Source of the DNA: Pyrrhosoma nymphula
Lineage: Eukaryota > Arthropoda > Insecta > Odonata > Coenagrionidae
DNA length: 64,000 nt
Assembly: GCA_963573305.1 (NCBI GenBank)
Contig: OY754329.1
Coordinates: 15,095,200 to 15,159,199, forward strand
Reading direction: 5' to 3'
Shown: piece by piece, positions 21,066 to 33,364 of the stretch
How the letters are laid out: each line of letters begins with the position of its first letter
Position numbering within the stretch: position 1 is the stretch's first letter
The notes under the pieces: model-generated
Database searches by the model: none
What the model saw: only the letters and a program-made list of their open reading frames with translations
Told to the model about the DNA's origin: nothing
Program-made: the position numbers and the translations under genes

Positions 21066-23770
21066 AAACAACTCTATCGATAGCAATCAGTGCCTCTGCA
21101 GAACATTGAGGAGAAGTAATGAATTTGATTGGTGGATAACCAATTAATTTTAGATTTCATTTATTATCCTCGGCCCAGCCACTGGGACTTCATTACTTCG
21201 GATGTCGATCTATGGCTTCCTCAGCCCCAAATCCTTCCCTCCCGACACCCCTTAAACCGTGGATCCCAACGCAAATCCCCTCACGACTTTCATCCACCTC
21301 CTGACGCCGAGCAGGAAGAGTGCGAGAGGATAGCAGGAAATAAAATTCAATCCGGAAACTTCTTCTCCCTTTCTCTCCACCCTCCTCCTGCATTCCCCAA
21401 ATCCCTTCTCCCCCATCTCCCCCCGAATGTTAAAAGCTGATCTCACGAAGATGAAAACCTTCAGTCGGCAAAACGTTTTTATGCTCCAGCTTAAGTACCT
21501 ATGAGAGGTTTAAATTGCTTGGATGGCATTTGAAGGCATTCATGAATACTTTTTCATATATATGCTATTTTAAGAAAAAACATATTTTTCTAAGCTTGTT
21601 TGTCAGCTAAGCAATGGATTGGGGACGGTGAGTTTAAAAAAATGAAGGAATAGGGAAAAATATACCTTACACTGAAGTGGCTTGGCTGTCATTTTACATA
21701 GGACTGTTACACAAATATTCAAAAGTTAAAAAAATATTTAATTCACACTTTGATTAAATTTGATTGCCAGTTCATCAGTAAGTACTTTCATTTAGAGTAG
21801 GAAATGAAACTGCAAGGTAATTACTTAATCATGTACCTTACTTGAATAAAAAATCTATTTTCCAGCTTTGTTATTTAATAATTGGAACGCATCACTAGAG
21901 AGATAAAAATGAATTCAAGAATAAGACTCACGGTGACAAAATAGCTTTTTTTTAATCATAAGGGGTAAACAATCTAAACATGGATTATCAAAAATATTTA
22001 TCCAAGTAGTTCATCGTCTTCCATTAAATGATAACATATTAATTTTTCGCACATCGTTGCTGTAACAGATCAACGAACTACTTTTTTCGAAGGAATATCT
22101 CAAATACTATGGCTAAACAGGTTTTCTTAACTCTCGAAATCTTAAAGCTTCGGCTCAACCAAGAAAATACTTTATAGAAGATTTTTAAACACTTCGGTTC
22201 CAACTGAATGACTTTTTACTAAGAGCCAATTCGAAACCGTCCACCACATCTCAACAAAATAGGGGTGTCAGTCTTTACATTAGCGAGCACGTTGACTATT
22301 TTAGGGCTACCCATTTAACTTCTTTAATGGGATATACGAGCCAGGAAGAGATGAATGAGCAGACAGTCTCCGGAAATAGTCCCTGGAATGATCAGGAGTA
22401 AGCTAATACTAGGCTGCTGATTAGCGGACGGCATTTACGAGGAATGATACCTTTATTACTTCATGTCATCCTGTGCGGTCACCAGTGAATGCCTGCCAGC
22501 GCCAAGACCCACAGTCCACTTGCGTTACCAACACATGTCTTTTTTATTTATCCTATTCTTTATCAAAGTATGAACTACTCTAATATTGATAGATTATTTC
22601 TACTCGAATAATCGATGGTGACTGATTGTCATGGGTTGATTATTCGATTACCGATTGATCAATTTTTGCAATATTCGTTCATCTCTAAAAGGCATGCCTA
22701 ATAATCCTTTGTAGCGCATCAAAATACTTAGGTTCGGTGAAGAATGGCTTTCATGCGTACAGTCGATGTGAAAAAAGAAATTTTATGAGGAAACAGAAAG
22801 TAGAAAGCTTCACTTTTGCGATTATACCTTGCCCCCACTGGAATACTTAATAGCAGGAACTAAGCAAAGGAATTCCATTACATCAAAAATTGAGAACCCA
22901 TATTATGGCTTCTCGAGATAATATTAACTTCAGAGCACATACTGATTTGGCGGAAGAGAATTATGAGATTTGCTCTCACAGGGACGATATATATCCATTT
23001 ATGTTTCGTCGTAGGGTTGTGAGAATGAAATAAGCCAATTTACGATAATGGTTTAATGTGACAAAAATTATGCCAACTGGGATTATCCTGAGATATGTTA
23101 ACACCAATCAACGGAAATTATTCTGCAGGCACTCACAAAAAAGTCATTTCACAACGTTGAGCTCAACAATAACACAAAAAGGCCAATTGAGTTCAAAAAC
23201 CAGAGTACAAGTGAAAGTAGGCAGGTACATAAAAAGTAATGAGTGCATACTCATCCTAACTTAATGCCCATAATAATCAAAGGGAAATGTTATATTTTAC
23301 TTATAATTAAACCTACAATCGGCAAACCCCACAGCTGAGGACGATCGTTTTCTATTAATTTGGAAGGATGAAACTCCGAAAATCACATTACAGCAGATCG
23401 GATTTGGTTGGAAAATTTCAGATTCATCCGTTTGGATTCGCTACATGATTTAATGAGGCAAATAAGCTGAACTATTAATTTCTCTACAGGATGAATGTTT
23501 AGCACTACGTCACAAGCTTAAAATTCAACATATCCTGCCGGCACACTTGATTGGTGGCTGAGAATACGAATGCTATGGAATCGAACAACATTGTGCTCAT
23601 GTGATTTGCACAAACAAGTATGTTCCCTGTAGCCAATTCTGATACTCGCTTCTGATTAATTTGGTTAAAAAAATAAATTAAAGTATATACTGAACTCGAT
23701 ATTTTCAGGTGTAACTTAGTAAAAATACAGTGTGACTGAAACAATAATAACTTTGTAATTTTCATTAAGG
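21066..23770. other. No recognisable gene or element
   Basis: About 2.7 kb. Opposed open frames at 21129-21446 lie in a pyrimidine-rich stretch and lack domains. Nothing else recognised. Confidence 0.45.
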
Positions 23771-23977
23771 TTTTATTTCAAGACGACCAGTTTCATCGCA
23801 TTGGCGACATCCTAAGGTATATTTTAAAGTCCGGTACATAATATTATCCATACTGCCATTGCCTTCCTCCTCCCCCACCCTTTCAGTGATGGATATACCT
23901 ATGTTCTGTACCAGACTTGAAAATGTACTTGAGAGATGCCGATAGTGCGGTGAAACCGGTTGTCTTGAAATAAAGCC
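23771..23977. mobile_element. Palindromic element with stem motif
   Basis: Imperfect inverted arms: the left (23771-23846) reads TTTTATTTCAAGACGACCAG onward, and the right (about 23902-23977) ends with a diverged complement (GGTTGTCTTGAAATAAAGCC). The left arm read on the minus strand has CTTAGGAT, stem GTCGC/GCGAT (one G-T pair), then GAAAC, one base from the shared consensus. A Harbinger-like element lies directly beside it at 23981. Confidence 0.6.
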
Positions 23978-23980
23978 TTA

Positions 23981-24588
23981 TGCCTGTTGTCACGGTAAAA
24001 TTTTCCATAAAAGAATTTTATAAAAAATTTTTATTGAAAGTTTTATGAATCGTACGTCAAACATACTTGCTTGCTCACGGTAAAACTACTCATAAAACCG
24101 CAATGTCCTGCCATCTATGAGACGCTTTGCAAACACGTGAAGTGATAAATGAACTCTCTTTTGGATGACTGTTACGTTAAAAACTTTATGTATTGTTTAT
24201 TTACTTACTTTCTGATCACACTCAACGGTGATAAGGCTCTAACGCATTCTTCTAGCAAGAAGGATACTGCCTCAACGTTCCATGAACTTCCAGCCATGTT
24301 TGTTTACGTTTTCCTTGTTTGGCTTACCATGGATACGAGATTATTATCAACGTGATGAGCGGAACGTCTCATTGGTTGTTGCATAAAACGGTTTTATGGA
24401 AATAGAACCTTTCCTCTTCCGTAAAACGTTTAATAAAACTATACGTAAAACGTTTTATAAAACTATACGTAAAACGTTTTATAAAATTAGGTTTTATAAA
24501 ACGATTCTATCGTTAGCAAGCTCATTTTTATAAAACTAGTCGATTTTATAAAACGTTTTACCGAAAAATTTACCGTGAGCAACAGACA
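23981..24588 (-). mobile_element. PIF/Harbinger-like element, copy A (608 bp)
   Basis: The ends are inverted repeats: TGCCTGTTG.TCACGGTAAA at 23981 and, inverted, TTTACCGTGAGCAACAGACA ending at 24588. The flanks are TTA on both sides (23978-23980 and 24589-24591), the 3-bp TWA duplication typical of PIF/Harbinger. The interior is rich in the palindrome AAAACGTTTTATAAAA, and a 24-bp unit is tandemly doubled at 24434-24481. It holds a minus-strand coding exon with a splice donor (24209-24297). A second, inverted copy is at 46427-46989. Confidence 0.8.
24203..24297 (-). CDS. Conserved mini-exon with splice donor, copy A
   Basis: Minus strand: ATG at 24297, 89 coding bases reading MAGSSWNVEAVSFLLEECVR, then ALSPLSVIRK, and directly after them GTAAGT (24208-24203), an ideal 5' splice site. 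The W-x-x-E-x-V/x-x-LLEE pattern fits the start of a Myb/SANT-like (trihelix) DNA-binding domain, as carried by Harbinger elements; that reading is an inference. Copy B at 46670-46761 keeps the frame and donor despite a 3-base insertion. No downstream exon is visible inside the element, so it is either the lone first exon of a deleted element or a portable exon. Confidence 0.5.
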
Positions 24589-25185
24589 TTAGTGAAAATT
24601 ATAAATTTATTATTATTATTTTCTATTGGGTGGCGATTGGGATTCTCCTCAGCGAAACAATTTTCATGCATGTGGACATGAGCGAGTCTCACCACATACT
24701 TAGAATATTTTCATTAAATCTCTAGCAATGAGAAATGTGCTCTACTTTCCCGTAAATCGTTGCTAGGTACATTTCGCTGTGCATTGGCATAATAACTTGT
24801 TTTCTATGCCACTATAGTTCCACTGCACCTTGTAGATGGAGTGAAGGGTGCATAATATTTCTTTCTCTCTCCAATATACTCCTTTCACCCCCAGCATCCC
24901 ACCGCTCGGATTCACATTTCACCCTTCTGGCTAATGAGAGTGAGGCATGGAGGGAATACTGTCGCTCCGATGCGGTCCAATCACTTTGTCACCGCAATTG
25001 TGCCCTGGCCTACTTTCCCGGCAGACAACCCTCCGACATATCGATTCAAGGTCAGGCAAGGGTTTCATGGCTAAGCAGCAAGACATGGGAGGCTGAAGTG
25101 GGAGGCTAAATAGCTAAATAAATCAAGCATTTCTACACCGCATGGAACATTCTGCCTCTCCGACCCGCCATCCCACCCCATTTAA
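24589..25185. other. No recognisable gene or element
   Basis: Spacer of about 600 bp. Nothing recognised. Confidence 0.45.
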
Positions 25186-25738
25186 GGTGGTTGGAGCGAA
25201 ATAGTTCCCAATAGTCATAACGGAGACCATATCCAAATTTTATTTTTTGATTTCAGCGTCTGTAATAAGTATAAAATAAATATTGTGGTACTAATGGCAC
25301 AAAGATATAGTTATGTTTGACCAAAATACTCAGTAATTAAATAAATAAAGTCACATAAGTCTCTAACTTGACTCATTTTTCCCGCCGTACGGCTGAAAAC
25401 CCTTCAAAACAGGTTTTTTTACGATTCTGTAAAAATTACTGTGGTGAGTAATAGATTATTTTTTATAAATGGTTGAAAAAACATGCAATATACACACCGT
25501 TAGTTTTTTGACGAAATCTAGGTGCTAGAAGTTCCTATTTTTTAAATTATTCTCCCTCTGGAGCGCATAGCCGTAATCTATCCCATGTAAAACAGCTTAA
25601 CTTTTCAGGCAAATTGCTCGAAAAGTAGTTCGGCAAGAGGTTGAAATTTTGATATCATTGGAAAGATGAGAGTTTTTTCTTTGAAATGAGGGAAAATTCA
25701 TCAAATTCCAGGTGAAGTGATTTTTCGCTCAAACTACC
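25186..25738. mobile_element. TTAA-flanked MITE, related ends
   Basis: The left end GGTGGTTGGAGCGAAAT follows TTAA (25182-25185); the right end TTTTTCGCTCAAACTACC precedes TAAA. The ends form inverted repeats (GGT.GTT.GAGCGAAA) resembling those of the MITE at 15251-15837 (GGTGGTTCC), but the interior differs. It is non-coding and probably another family mobilised by a similar transposase. Confidence 0.65.
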
Positions 25739-25988
25739 TAAACACCACATCCCTAAAACGTCGGAGGCAGGAGAGAGAGGTGCGAGGCTACAGGGGAAGT
25801 GTATCCTTTTGACGACAGAAAGGAAGTGACCAATGGGGAAATTTTCAAATCTATCACTCAATCTATTCATCCACAATATCATATCGTAAAGAATCATCAT
25901 AAAGTATCAGAGTCACAAATGGGTTATCCTGAGGCGAAAGACGTTCACTGTAAATAAGTATATTTGAGTCAGGTTGATTAGCGAGAAT

Positions 25989-26829
25989 CAGGGGCGGCGT
26001 GGCCAGGGTGGGAAGGCGGGGATTCCCGCCAAGGCCCCCCTTATTCCCCCTGGTAGGCCTACGCTTATTTTTGAAAATTGGTTTTTCTTTTGAATTCGTC
26101 CGTTCAAAATAGTTGTTTTGGTGAGAAAACAAATACATTCCAGGCTGGTTGATGTACGACTATCCATAGCCGTGCCTAAGGGGTCAAAGTGCAGGTGCAC
26201 TAGAATAAGCGGATTTCGATGCCAGACACACGTCTTTATGGAAATTGGCTGATTGTAGAGTCCCACAGGAACGAAAATTTTAACCATTTTTCCGTATCTT
26301 GAAGCTATCATGGAGTAATATTACTCCGCACCGGCCTAGCCGCCGTACGGGCGCTTGGCTGGCGGTCGCCGCTACGCTGGGCATCCGTGCCGAGCTCTGA
26401 GCGCTCCCCCCTCTGTCCCCACCCCTTCTTTCTCTTTGTACTTCCTCGTACACTTCTGAGGGTAAATACTTAAATGGTCAAGGTTATCTGATTACCTGGA
26501 TGTATTTAATTAACATAGATAATAGACATTTGAAGATACAACGAGTAAGTACACAATTCAGTTTAGGGGGCCCCCCGGCCACGCACTTGGTTTCGGGCTC
26601 GGGTCCGAAGGGCCCGGCGGGCCGGGCCCCGAACTTTGAACAGCCAGCAGACCAAACATCTCTGAGTGAAATTACAATTTTGTCGAACTGTGCACAAATA
26701 CCTATGGAATAGTAGTTTAACGCGTTTTTAACGCACAAATGTTTTCAGAAGAGTGGAAGGGGGGTCACAAAAACCGGGCCCCTCTGGATGTGCAGCGGCC
26801 CGGGCCCTTGAGCACCCACGCCGCCCCTG
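25989..26829. mobile_element. hAT-type non-autonomous element, 841 bp
   Basis: Perfect 14-bp terminal inverted repeats, CAGGGGCGGCGTGG at 25989-26002 and the complement at 26816-26829. The 8-bp flanks gcgagaat and tggagaat agree at six positions. The ends and a patch at 26330-26410 are GC-rich against an AT-rich background. The short opposed frames inside show no transposase motif. Confidence 0.75.
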
Positions 26830-26837
26830 TGGAGAAT

Positions 26838-27608
26838 GCTTAAGAAACATTCACTCAGTAGTACGGCAAGGAAATTTACGGAATGTAAAGCTCTCTGCCA
26901 ACCTCTCTGTTCTTGCTCAAGTTACTATCAAAAATAGAGGCTTTTTTAAAGACACACTTAAGGTATGATATCATATAATAGTAATTAATTATGCACAATA
27001 AATAATTTGATCACGTAAGCATTGCCCTGCAACAATTAAATATGCAAATAATTGATTTCCTATGGCAATACAAGTGAATTGCTATTGGAAATTCACGGGG
27101 TTTCAAAATAAAATAATTTAACAATGAAATGAAAAATAACCTCCATTTTCCATCATGTATGTTGAATGCTATTATCCATTGAATATTGCTGGGCAAGGGA
27201 TGTATCACAAAATAATGGGAGTAAGTGAATTAATAACATACATCAGGAATGAAATTAGAGCCCTCTCCATCTCAACCTTCCTCTTTAAATTAATATATTT
27301 GGCGTTATAATGACGATGGCCAGTTTCCCAGCGCCTTCGTTAAACCCAATTATTTTTCCGCGAACCCATTGTTTCAGTTATTCCGCGCGGTTTGGCGCAC
27401 GTATCTCTCTAAGTCGTAATAATCAGGGATGATATTTCTTACGCTTGCGGTTTTTTGAGCGCAGGTGTGTATATGGGGAAGATTGGAGACTGCAGCTGGA
27501 TTTCGAATGGTATTTTGCAATGCATGCATGATACTCCATCATTCTCTTTTGGCACTAATAAATCCCCTTAACCCACATCCCACGGGTCACTCTAGAAATT
27601 TATTTCCA
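26838..27608. other. No recognisable gene or element
   Basis: AT-rich spacer between two hAT-type elements. Nothing recognised. Confidence 0.45.
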
Positions 27609-27818
27609 CTGCACACTAGAGTTGGGTCGATCAGTCACGAGTCGTTGAAATGAACGAGTCACTGAGGTGAGTGTGATGACTCGAGTCAGTAGGTCTGGGA
27701 GAAACGACTCTTTAGTGAACGTTTGTGCCGGCTGAGCCGCTGAGTGCAGCGCTGACTCTTAAAGGAGAGAGTCGCAGAGTCCCCATGATTCCCGTGATTC
27801 TCAAAGATTCGAAGGTCT

Positions 27819-28120
27819 AGCTGATGCGAAAGACGAGCTGACGCGAAAGACGAGCTGACGTGAAAGACGAGCTGACTCGAAAGACGAAGTGACTCAAAAG
27901 ACTCGAAAGACGAGCTGACGCGAAAGACGAGCTGACGCGAAAGACGAACTGACTCAAAAGACTCGAAAGACGAACTGACTCGAAAGACGAACTGACTCAA
28001 AAGACTCGAAAGACGAGCTGACGCGAAAGACGAGCTGACGCGAAATACGAACTTACTCAAAAGACGAACTGACTCGAAAGACGAACTACCTCGAAAGACT
28101 TCGCTGACTCGAAAGACTCA
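27819..28120. repeat. 17-bp minisatellite inside the hAT left subterminus
   Basis: Tandem units of GACGAGCTGACGCGAAA and variants (GACGAACTGACTCAAAA, GACTCGAAA), roughly 17 bp long with shorter 9-bp partial units between. The minus strand is open through the array only because the unit lacks stops in that frame; the Ser/Phe/Val-rich product is not a gene. Confidence 0.85.
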
Positions 28121-28524
28121 CACACCCAAAGGACCACAAAGGACACACTGACTCGGAGACGTGACGCGGGACTGACTGAAAAGACTCTTCACCATTCATT
28201 GAATCCCAGCGACTCGTTGAGTGGCAAGACCTACTATTCATTAATGACTGTCAAAAGAAGTCTTACCGTAAGATCAGTAACTTTGCTAAATTTTAGGAGT
28301 AAATTAAGTCCTTCTTTAAGCATCACGTAAATGATATGATGACTTTCAACTTACATCATTGGTTTATTAAATAGCTCTTAATTATTGCTGGAAATCTACC
28401 GGTTAATACACTGTATTAGCAGTTCGGGAACTCTAATTTTACCCTCAGATGAATATTGTAGGCATATATTTTTTTACAAATTAACAATACAGATATAGGC
28501 GGTATCCGGTAAATGTATTTTGCA

Positions 28525-28530
28525 TTTATT
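28525..28530 (-). terminator. Candidate poly(A) signal of the hAT transposase gene
   Basis: AATAAA on the minus strand, about 180 bases after the transposase stop codon. It is the best-placed hexamer I noticed; usage is unproven. Confidence 0.35.
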
Positions 28531-28707
28531 AACACAGTTTACAAAGAGTTAAACACATATCAGTATCATGAACAGTTAATTGGAAGTAGGTGACCAATAA
28601 AATGTGATACAACAATTATTTTACATAGATAAAACTTGTAGCTAACAAAATGTATTTAAAATGCAATTACTCTAAACTAAACTACTTCATAACCAAAAAA
28701 TATATAT

Positions 28708-30725
28708 TTAGCCTTCCCAATTATGATTTAAAAAAATCAACATTGATAATTTGTTCGGATCCAGTCTACTTCTTTTTTCAGAAAGAAACTGGCCTCCTTT
28801 TGAAAAAACACGCTCACAAGGCACTGCAGTGGCCATCACACACAACCTTCTTTTCATTATTGTATACAGCCTAGGGAAGACCTGTTTCCTGCTCTTCCAC
28901 CAAACAAGTGGGTCAGAGATCCTCTCCAAGTGTTCCTCCTTTAGGTACTTGTCCACTTCCACAATTGCCGACGATGTGGGAATTCCTTTCTTCTGACTAG
29001 CAACGGTGGAATCGAATTCCTCCCACATTGGAGAAGTTTGCAGGGGCCTTTTTTCTTCAGGTTCAGAGTGCTCAATAATGGGCACTTGCATGGCTTTATT
29101 GCATAAGGCATGGTAGGCTGCCTTATAAGTTTTATCTTCGGAGAAAGCATATTTTTTGAATCTTGGATCCAGTAAACATGCTTCTCTCAGTATGGGATTG
29201 TTTTCAACATCTTTAAATCTCTTCTGGAGTCTCTCTAGCATTTTCCCAGCCATTAACTTTACTTCAGGTGACTCATCATTCAAATATTTTGTAGTGTGCT
29301 TAGTCATAAATCTTACAATGAAAGGAATTTTGGAAATATGGGTAGACTTCTCCCCGCTGATGTCCAATGTGGCAGTATAAAACTTTTCTAAAATTTCTAT
29401 TGCCTTCTCCAAAATAGCCCATTCCTTTTCATCTAATATCTGAAGGTTGTGGCTATGCACTGCTAATGTTGAAAGAATGGGCTTCTTCAGCTGAGAGAAT
29501 CGTTCAAACATCAAATAGGTGGAATTCCACCTGGTTGGCATATCCTGTTTTAATTTAAGCTGTGGGAGATTCATCTGCTTTTGTGTTGCTTGCAAGTTTG
29601 CTGCTGCGTGGGGACTCCTTTTAAAGTGTTCAACAATACTTTTTATTTTTGTTTGCAGGGACTTTATTTCCAATATACCGGCCTGCACAACCAAATTCAG
29701 AGAGTGAGCGAAACAGGGATTACACTGCCACCCACATATCCTAATTGCTGCTTTAATATTAGCAGCATTGTCACTTACAACTACATCAACTTTGTGTAAC
29801 AAATCCCATTCTCTTAAAACCCGCTTAATCTCTAAAGATAGATTTTCTGACGTATGTCTGTCACTGTAGGGGAAGCAGTCAACTAAAAATGATCGAAGGG
29901 TACATTCCTCATCAATGAAATGTGCTGTTAATGCAAGATAGCTGACATTAGTGGGGGAAGTCCAACCATCAGTTGTAATACACACTCCTTCTGCTTCACT
30001 TAACGCATTCATGATTGCATTTTTTTCTCTTTCAAAAATTTGTGGTAACAAATTCCCTGAGAGAAACTTTCTACTGGGCAAAATATAGTTAGGATTGAGC
30101 ATCTGTATAATTTTCTTAAATTCTTTGCATTCAACCACATTAAATGGTTGGTAGTCTTTGACAATGAATCGAACAATTTGTTCATCAATCTCTCTCCTCT
30201 TCGAGGCCCCCATTGCTTTGGATGTAAACTGACCTAAAGTAAGTTGTGAACGCTGAGGTGCAGTCAACCTGGGGAGCTGTGACTCAATGTCTACAGATGT
30301 TTGATCCACGCCACTGGAGGTAGACGCAGGATTATTTGCTCTTGAAGTAGAAGGCAGGCCTCTGGTTGCTTGAAGCTCAGATGAAGGTCGATGGATGGAT
30401 GGATCTGACTGTGAGATAGTGAGAGGAGGAACCTCCGGAGTCCTTCGAGTTGCCCTGAGATCTGGTACACCGGGATGTTTCACCTAGTTCAATAAAACAT
30501 AATGAGGAATCTTTTATTAGGTTTCGCTGATTTTTACAGGCATCACTAATTGGCAATAACATGAAGAAAGAGAAGAGACATTACCTTGACATGTCTTTGT
30601 AGATTTGACACCGAGCCACCTTTTATGGATAGTGTAGCAGAGCAAAAGTTGCATTTTGCTCTATCACTGCCACTTCTGGTGAACATCGTCCAAATTAAAC
30701 TTCTTCGGTGAGATTGCCCATCCAT
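28708..30725 (-). CDS. hAT transposase, BED zinc finger type, two exons
   Basis: Exon 1 (30725-30585, 47 codons) starts at ATG 30725 and encodes a BED finger: IWTMF, CNFC, then NLQRHVK. Donor GTAATG and acceptor CTAG bound a 101-bp intron (30584-30484). Exon 2 (30483-28708, 591 codons) begins VKHPGV, completing H-x4-H of the finger. Motifs by full-length residue: TTDGWTS (Asp about 219), VVSDNAANI (Asp about 285), CFAH (about 304-307), TRWNST (about 365), and PCERVFSKGG near 603 with EKRSRLDP, the hAT C-terminal dimerisation block; its Glu is the candidate third catalytic acid. The total of about 638 residues is normal for ZBED-type hAT transposases. No stop or frameshift is present. It should cut and paste the surrounding element. 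A domesticated host gene is less likely because TIRs and a target duplication surround it. Confidence 0.9.
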
Positions 30726-33250
30726 ATCTGGATATATATCTTGGAAAGCCAGGAAATAATCGAAAAACCTTTCTGGTGAATGGAGATGCTCTGGTGATAA
30801 CTACTGCTCTGTGCTCTTTCTCCCACTGGACTGACCCACGGAATGAGTGCATAGGCACTTTAAGGAGCAGATTATATGTAAAAGAATGGAGTTTTCTCAA
30901 CTCCTGACCTCCTCTGCCTTCGTATTAGGTAAAGCGAGGAGAGATTGCGCGGTAGGAGAGTTTTCGCATGTGTAAATTCAAGTAGAAGGAGTAATATGCA
31001 CGTACCGCGGCGTTGGCAACAGTAAGCACACTACTTTTAGAAGTATCAGTTGAATTCACGGGTCGATTCAAGCGGTTGGCTGTGTTTTATTGGCTAATGT
31101 CTGCTGGATCTGTCGACGGTAAGTGCCTGAATTTTCAAGTACGTTTTTTATATTTTCGTGATAAATGTTTTTCCTCCTAAATATTGTCATCTAAGTAATT
31201 TTTTAAGTTCACTCTTTGTTAATGATAGTATTTCATGCCATAAAGAGTCACTTTGGACATTTCCAAGCCAGCTCAGAGGGTGCGCAATCTCTCCTCCCCA
31301 ATAAGGAGAGTTTGCGCAGGATATATTTAACTGATTCAATGGAAGGAAGGATTTTAAATATCTGTTCAATATGGCCTTTTGCCGTGTCCTTAAGACTGCT
31401 TATCTAGTCAACTTTCTGGCTCCATTGGAGTAATAAATTAATTCCCTCTGGGCACTTTCATAAAAAAGGGAACTTTTTCGTATTAATGACGATTTCTCAA
31501 ATGTTTTGCGCTGAAAAAATGTATAGGATTATCAGAAATGACAATGTACAAAGTCCCTACAAGCTTTTTACGAGAAATCTCACCGTTTAGGCTGCACTAT
31601 AAAATGTATGCACTTGATGTACTCATTATTAGCCATTAGGAAGGCAACCTCATATAAATAGGCAGAAACCGCTTTCTTCACCTCTTCACCCTGCGGTGTG
31701 AATATCTGAGTGGCTGGTACCAATATACAAACCCATTGAATAGAGAATATGTATTTCAAGACGCTATTTATTTCGTTATCATTGTCCTTTTTTCGACTCA
31801 CCAGTCACCACCCTTCCTACTGTATTTCTGATAAATATGTCAAGAAATTCAACATTGTATTCTTGAAAAAGACGCCACTACGTCGTGAGTCGACGTGAGT
31901 GATAATCTCAGATTCCACCGAGTAGACCCTGAAGCTTTAGATTACGTCCAATCCTATCCTCTTCCTCTCTTAAATTTTATGTCTAAAACACGGGGAAATT
32001 TCAGTCGAAATGCCCTGCCAACTCCTTGAATTACTCGTGTCATGTTTCTACATTGTAGTAACGTGACATGGACTGTGCGAGAGGAGGTACCATAAGGCTC
32101 CGAGTGCAACATATTAGACCATCGAACGACCTTGATCCCTTTCGGCAACGAGTTGGCTAATTTTCGGGAATTTTTTGGCTAAGCTTCTCAAAACAGTTTC
32201 ACTGTTGCAATATCCCCTTCGCTTTTCCGTCGAAATCTGTTTTGTTTACTTGTATCATACCTAATAATAGAACAACACGTGCAACTCTTAGTTTGTTTTC
32301 GGAGCTGTTTTCTAGCGCGTAGTTTTGCTATTTATTTTTGGTATTTCTCTTTTTACGTAAGAATGCCAAACGTTTATGTAAGAAAGTAAAGCAAAGGGTC
32401 TTGGTCAGGGGAGAATTTACGAGGAGCTACAGAAGCTATAAAAAAATATTCTCACCATACGCGCTTGTTCCACCATATCCAGCTTGTTCACGCCAGACTG
32501 TTCGAGAACTTTCTTCTGGTTTTCTAGTAGCCTTTAATATACACACGCTTAAATGCTCTCACCACTAGCGTGTTTCGGGGAGTTTATAGTAGGGTGTGAT
32601 GCCTTGGTGTGAGATAAGCATTTCTGGTTGGTTACTCTTCCCACCCCACCGACAACCCGCAGGCTCAGGCTCAGGATCACAGGTTCTTTAAAAGAGCGAC
32701 AATATAGTATATATGTAATTGCTGTTATTTAAAGATAGGTACTGTTACTATTGAATCATACGGGATAGTCGTTTAAAAAGTGTTATAGGCCCTCAGCTTC
32801 AGAAAAGTGGACATGTACAGTTGGTATTATAGTTTCCACCGTAAATTAAAAAGGATTTGGACGTACGATCGGTGAATAACGACAAGAAGTTAGTGTTAAA
32901 GAAGTACCTAATTTCGTACATTATGTGATTTTGGCGTTTTAACTCTCGGCTTAATTTTTCTGATTTGACAGCGCTATTTGTACAATGCTTGCGTAGAGTG
33001 TGTCTTTACTAAGAACGAATAACATAACCGCACATTTAGAGATATCAACGAGATTATTGTTTTTTTTCTGTCATCGGGCATAAAGGTAATATAAAGATCT
33101 CATTCTAGGTATAGTGGCCTTGGTCACATTTACCAAAGCTAATAGGTTTGCCTGTCTGTTCTAGATAACTTTAAAGCCATCATTACTCGTTCACAATTCA
33201 GCTTTACGTAGTAATGTAGGATATGTATGCCCCGTCATATATGTACCCCG
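30726..33250. other. Non-coding right half of the hAT element
   Basis: About 2.5 kb upstream of the transposase gene, expected to hold its promoter. Two inverted patches lie in it: GGAGAGATTGCGC near 30942 and GCGCAATCTCTCC near 31274, each followed by GGAGAGTTT.CGC. Scattered frames of 60-76 codons show no domain. Confidence 0.5.
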
Positions 33251-33364
33251 CAGTACTCCAAAGTGATTCAAAAGATTCATTCTAGTGAACGAGTCATTTA
33301 AGTGACGTGATCCAAATGACTCGAGTCATTAAAAAGAATCATTTGGCCCACCTCTACTGCACAC

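Larger units (their letters stand above)
27617..33356 (-). mobile_element. Complete hAT transposon with intact transposase gene (5,740 bp)
   Basis: The ends match as inverted repeats (TAGAGTTGGGTC at 27617; TAGAGGTGGGCC inverted, ending at 33356). The element is flanked by a perfect 8-bp duplication, CTGCACAC, at 27609-27616 and 33357-33364, the hallmark of hAT insertion. Both subtermini share TGAACGAGTCA and ATGACTCGAGTCA, and the left one holds a 17-bp minisatellite; such repeated GAGTC motifs could be transposase-binding sites. The two-exon BED/hAT transposase gene lies at 28708-30725. The roughly 2.5 kb between gene start and right end is non-coding as far as I can see. A perfect duplication and an open transposase point to fairly recent insertion. 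Confidence 0.9.

Noticed and set aside
27686..28060. 124-codon minus-strand frame, Ser/Phe/Val-rich
   Set aside because: It is the 17-bp minisatellite of the hAT element read in a stop-free frame.
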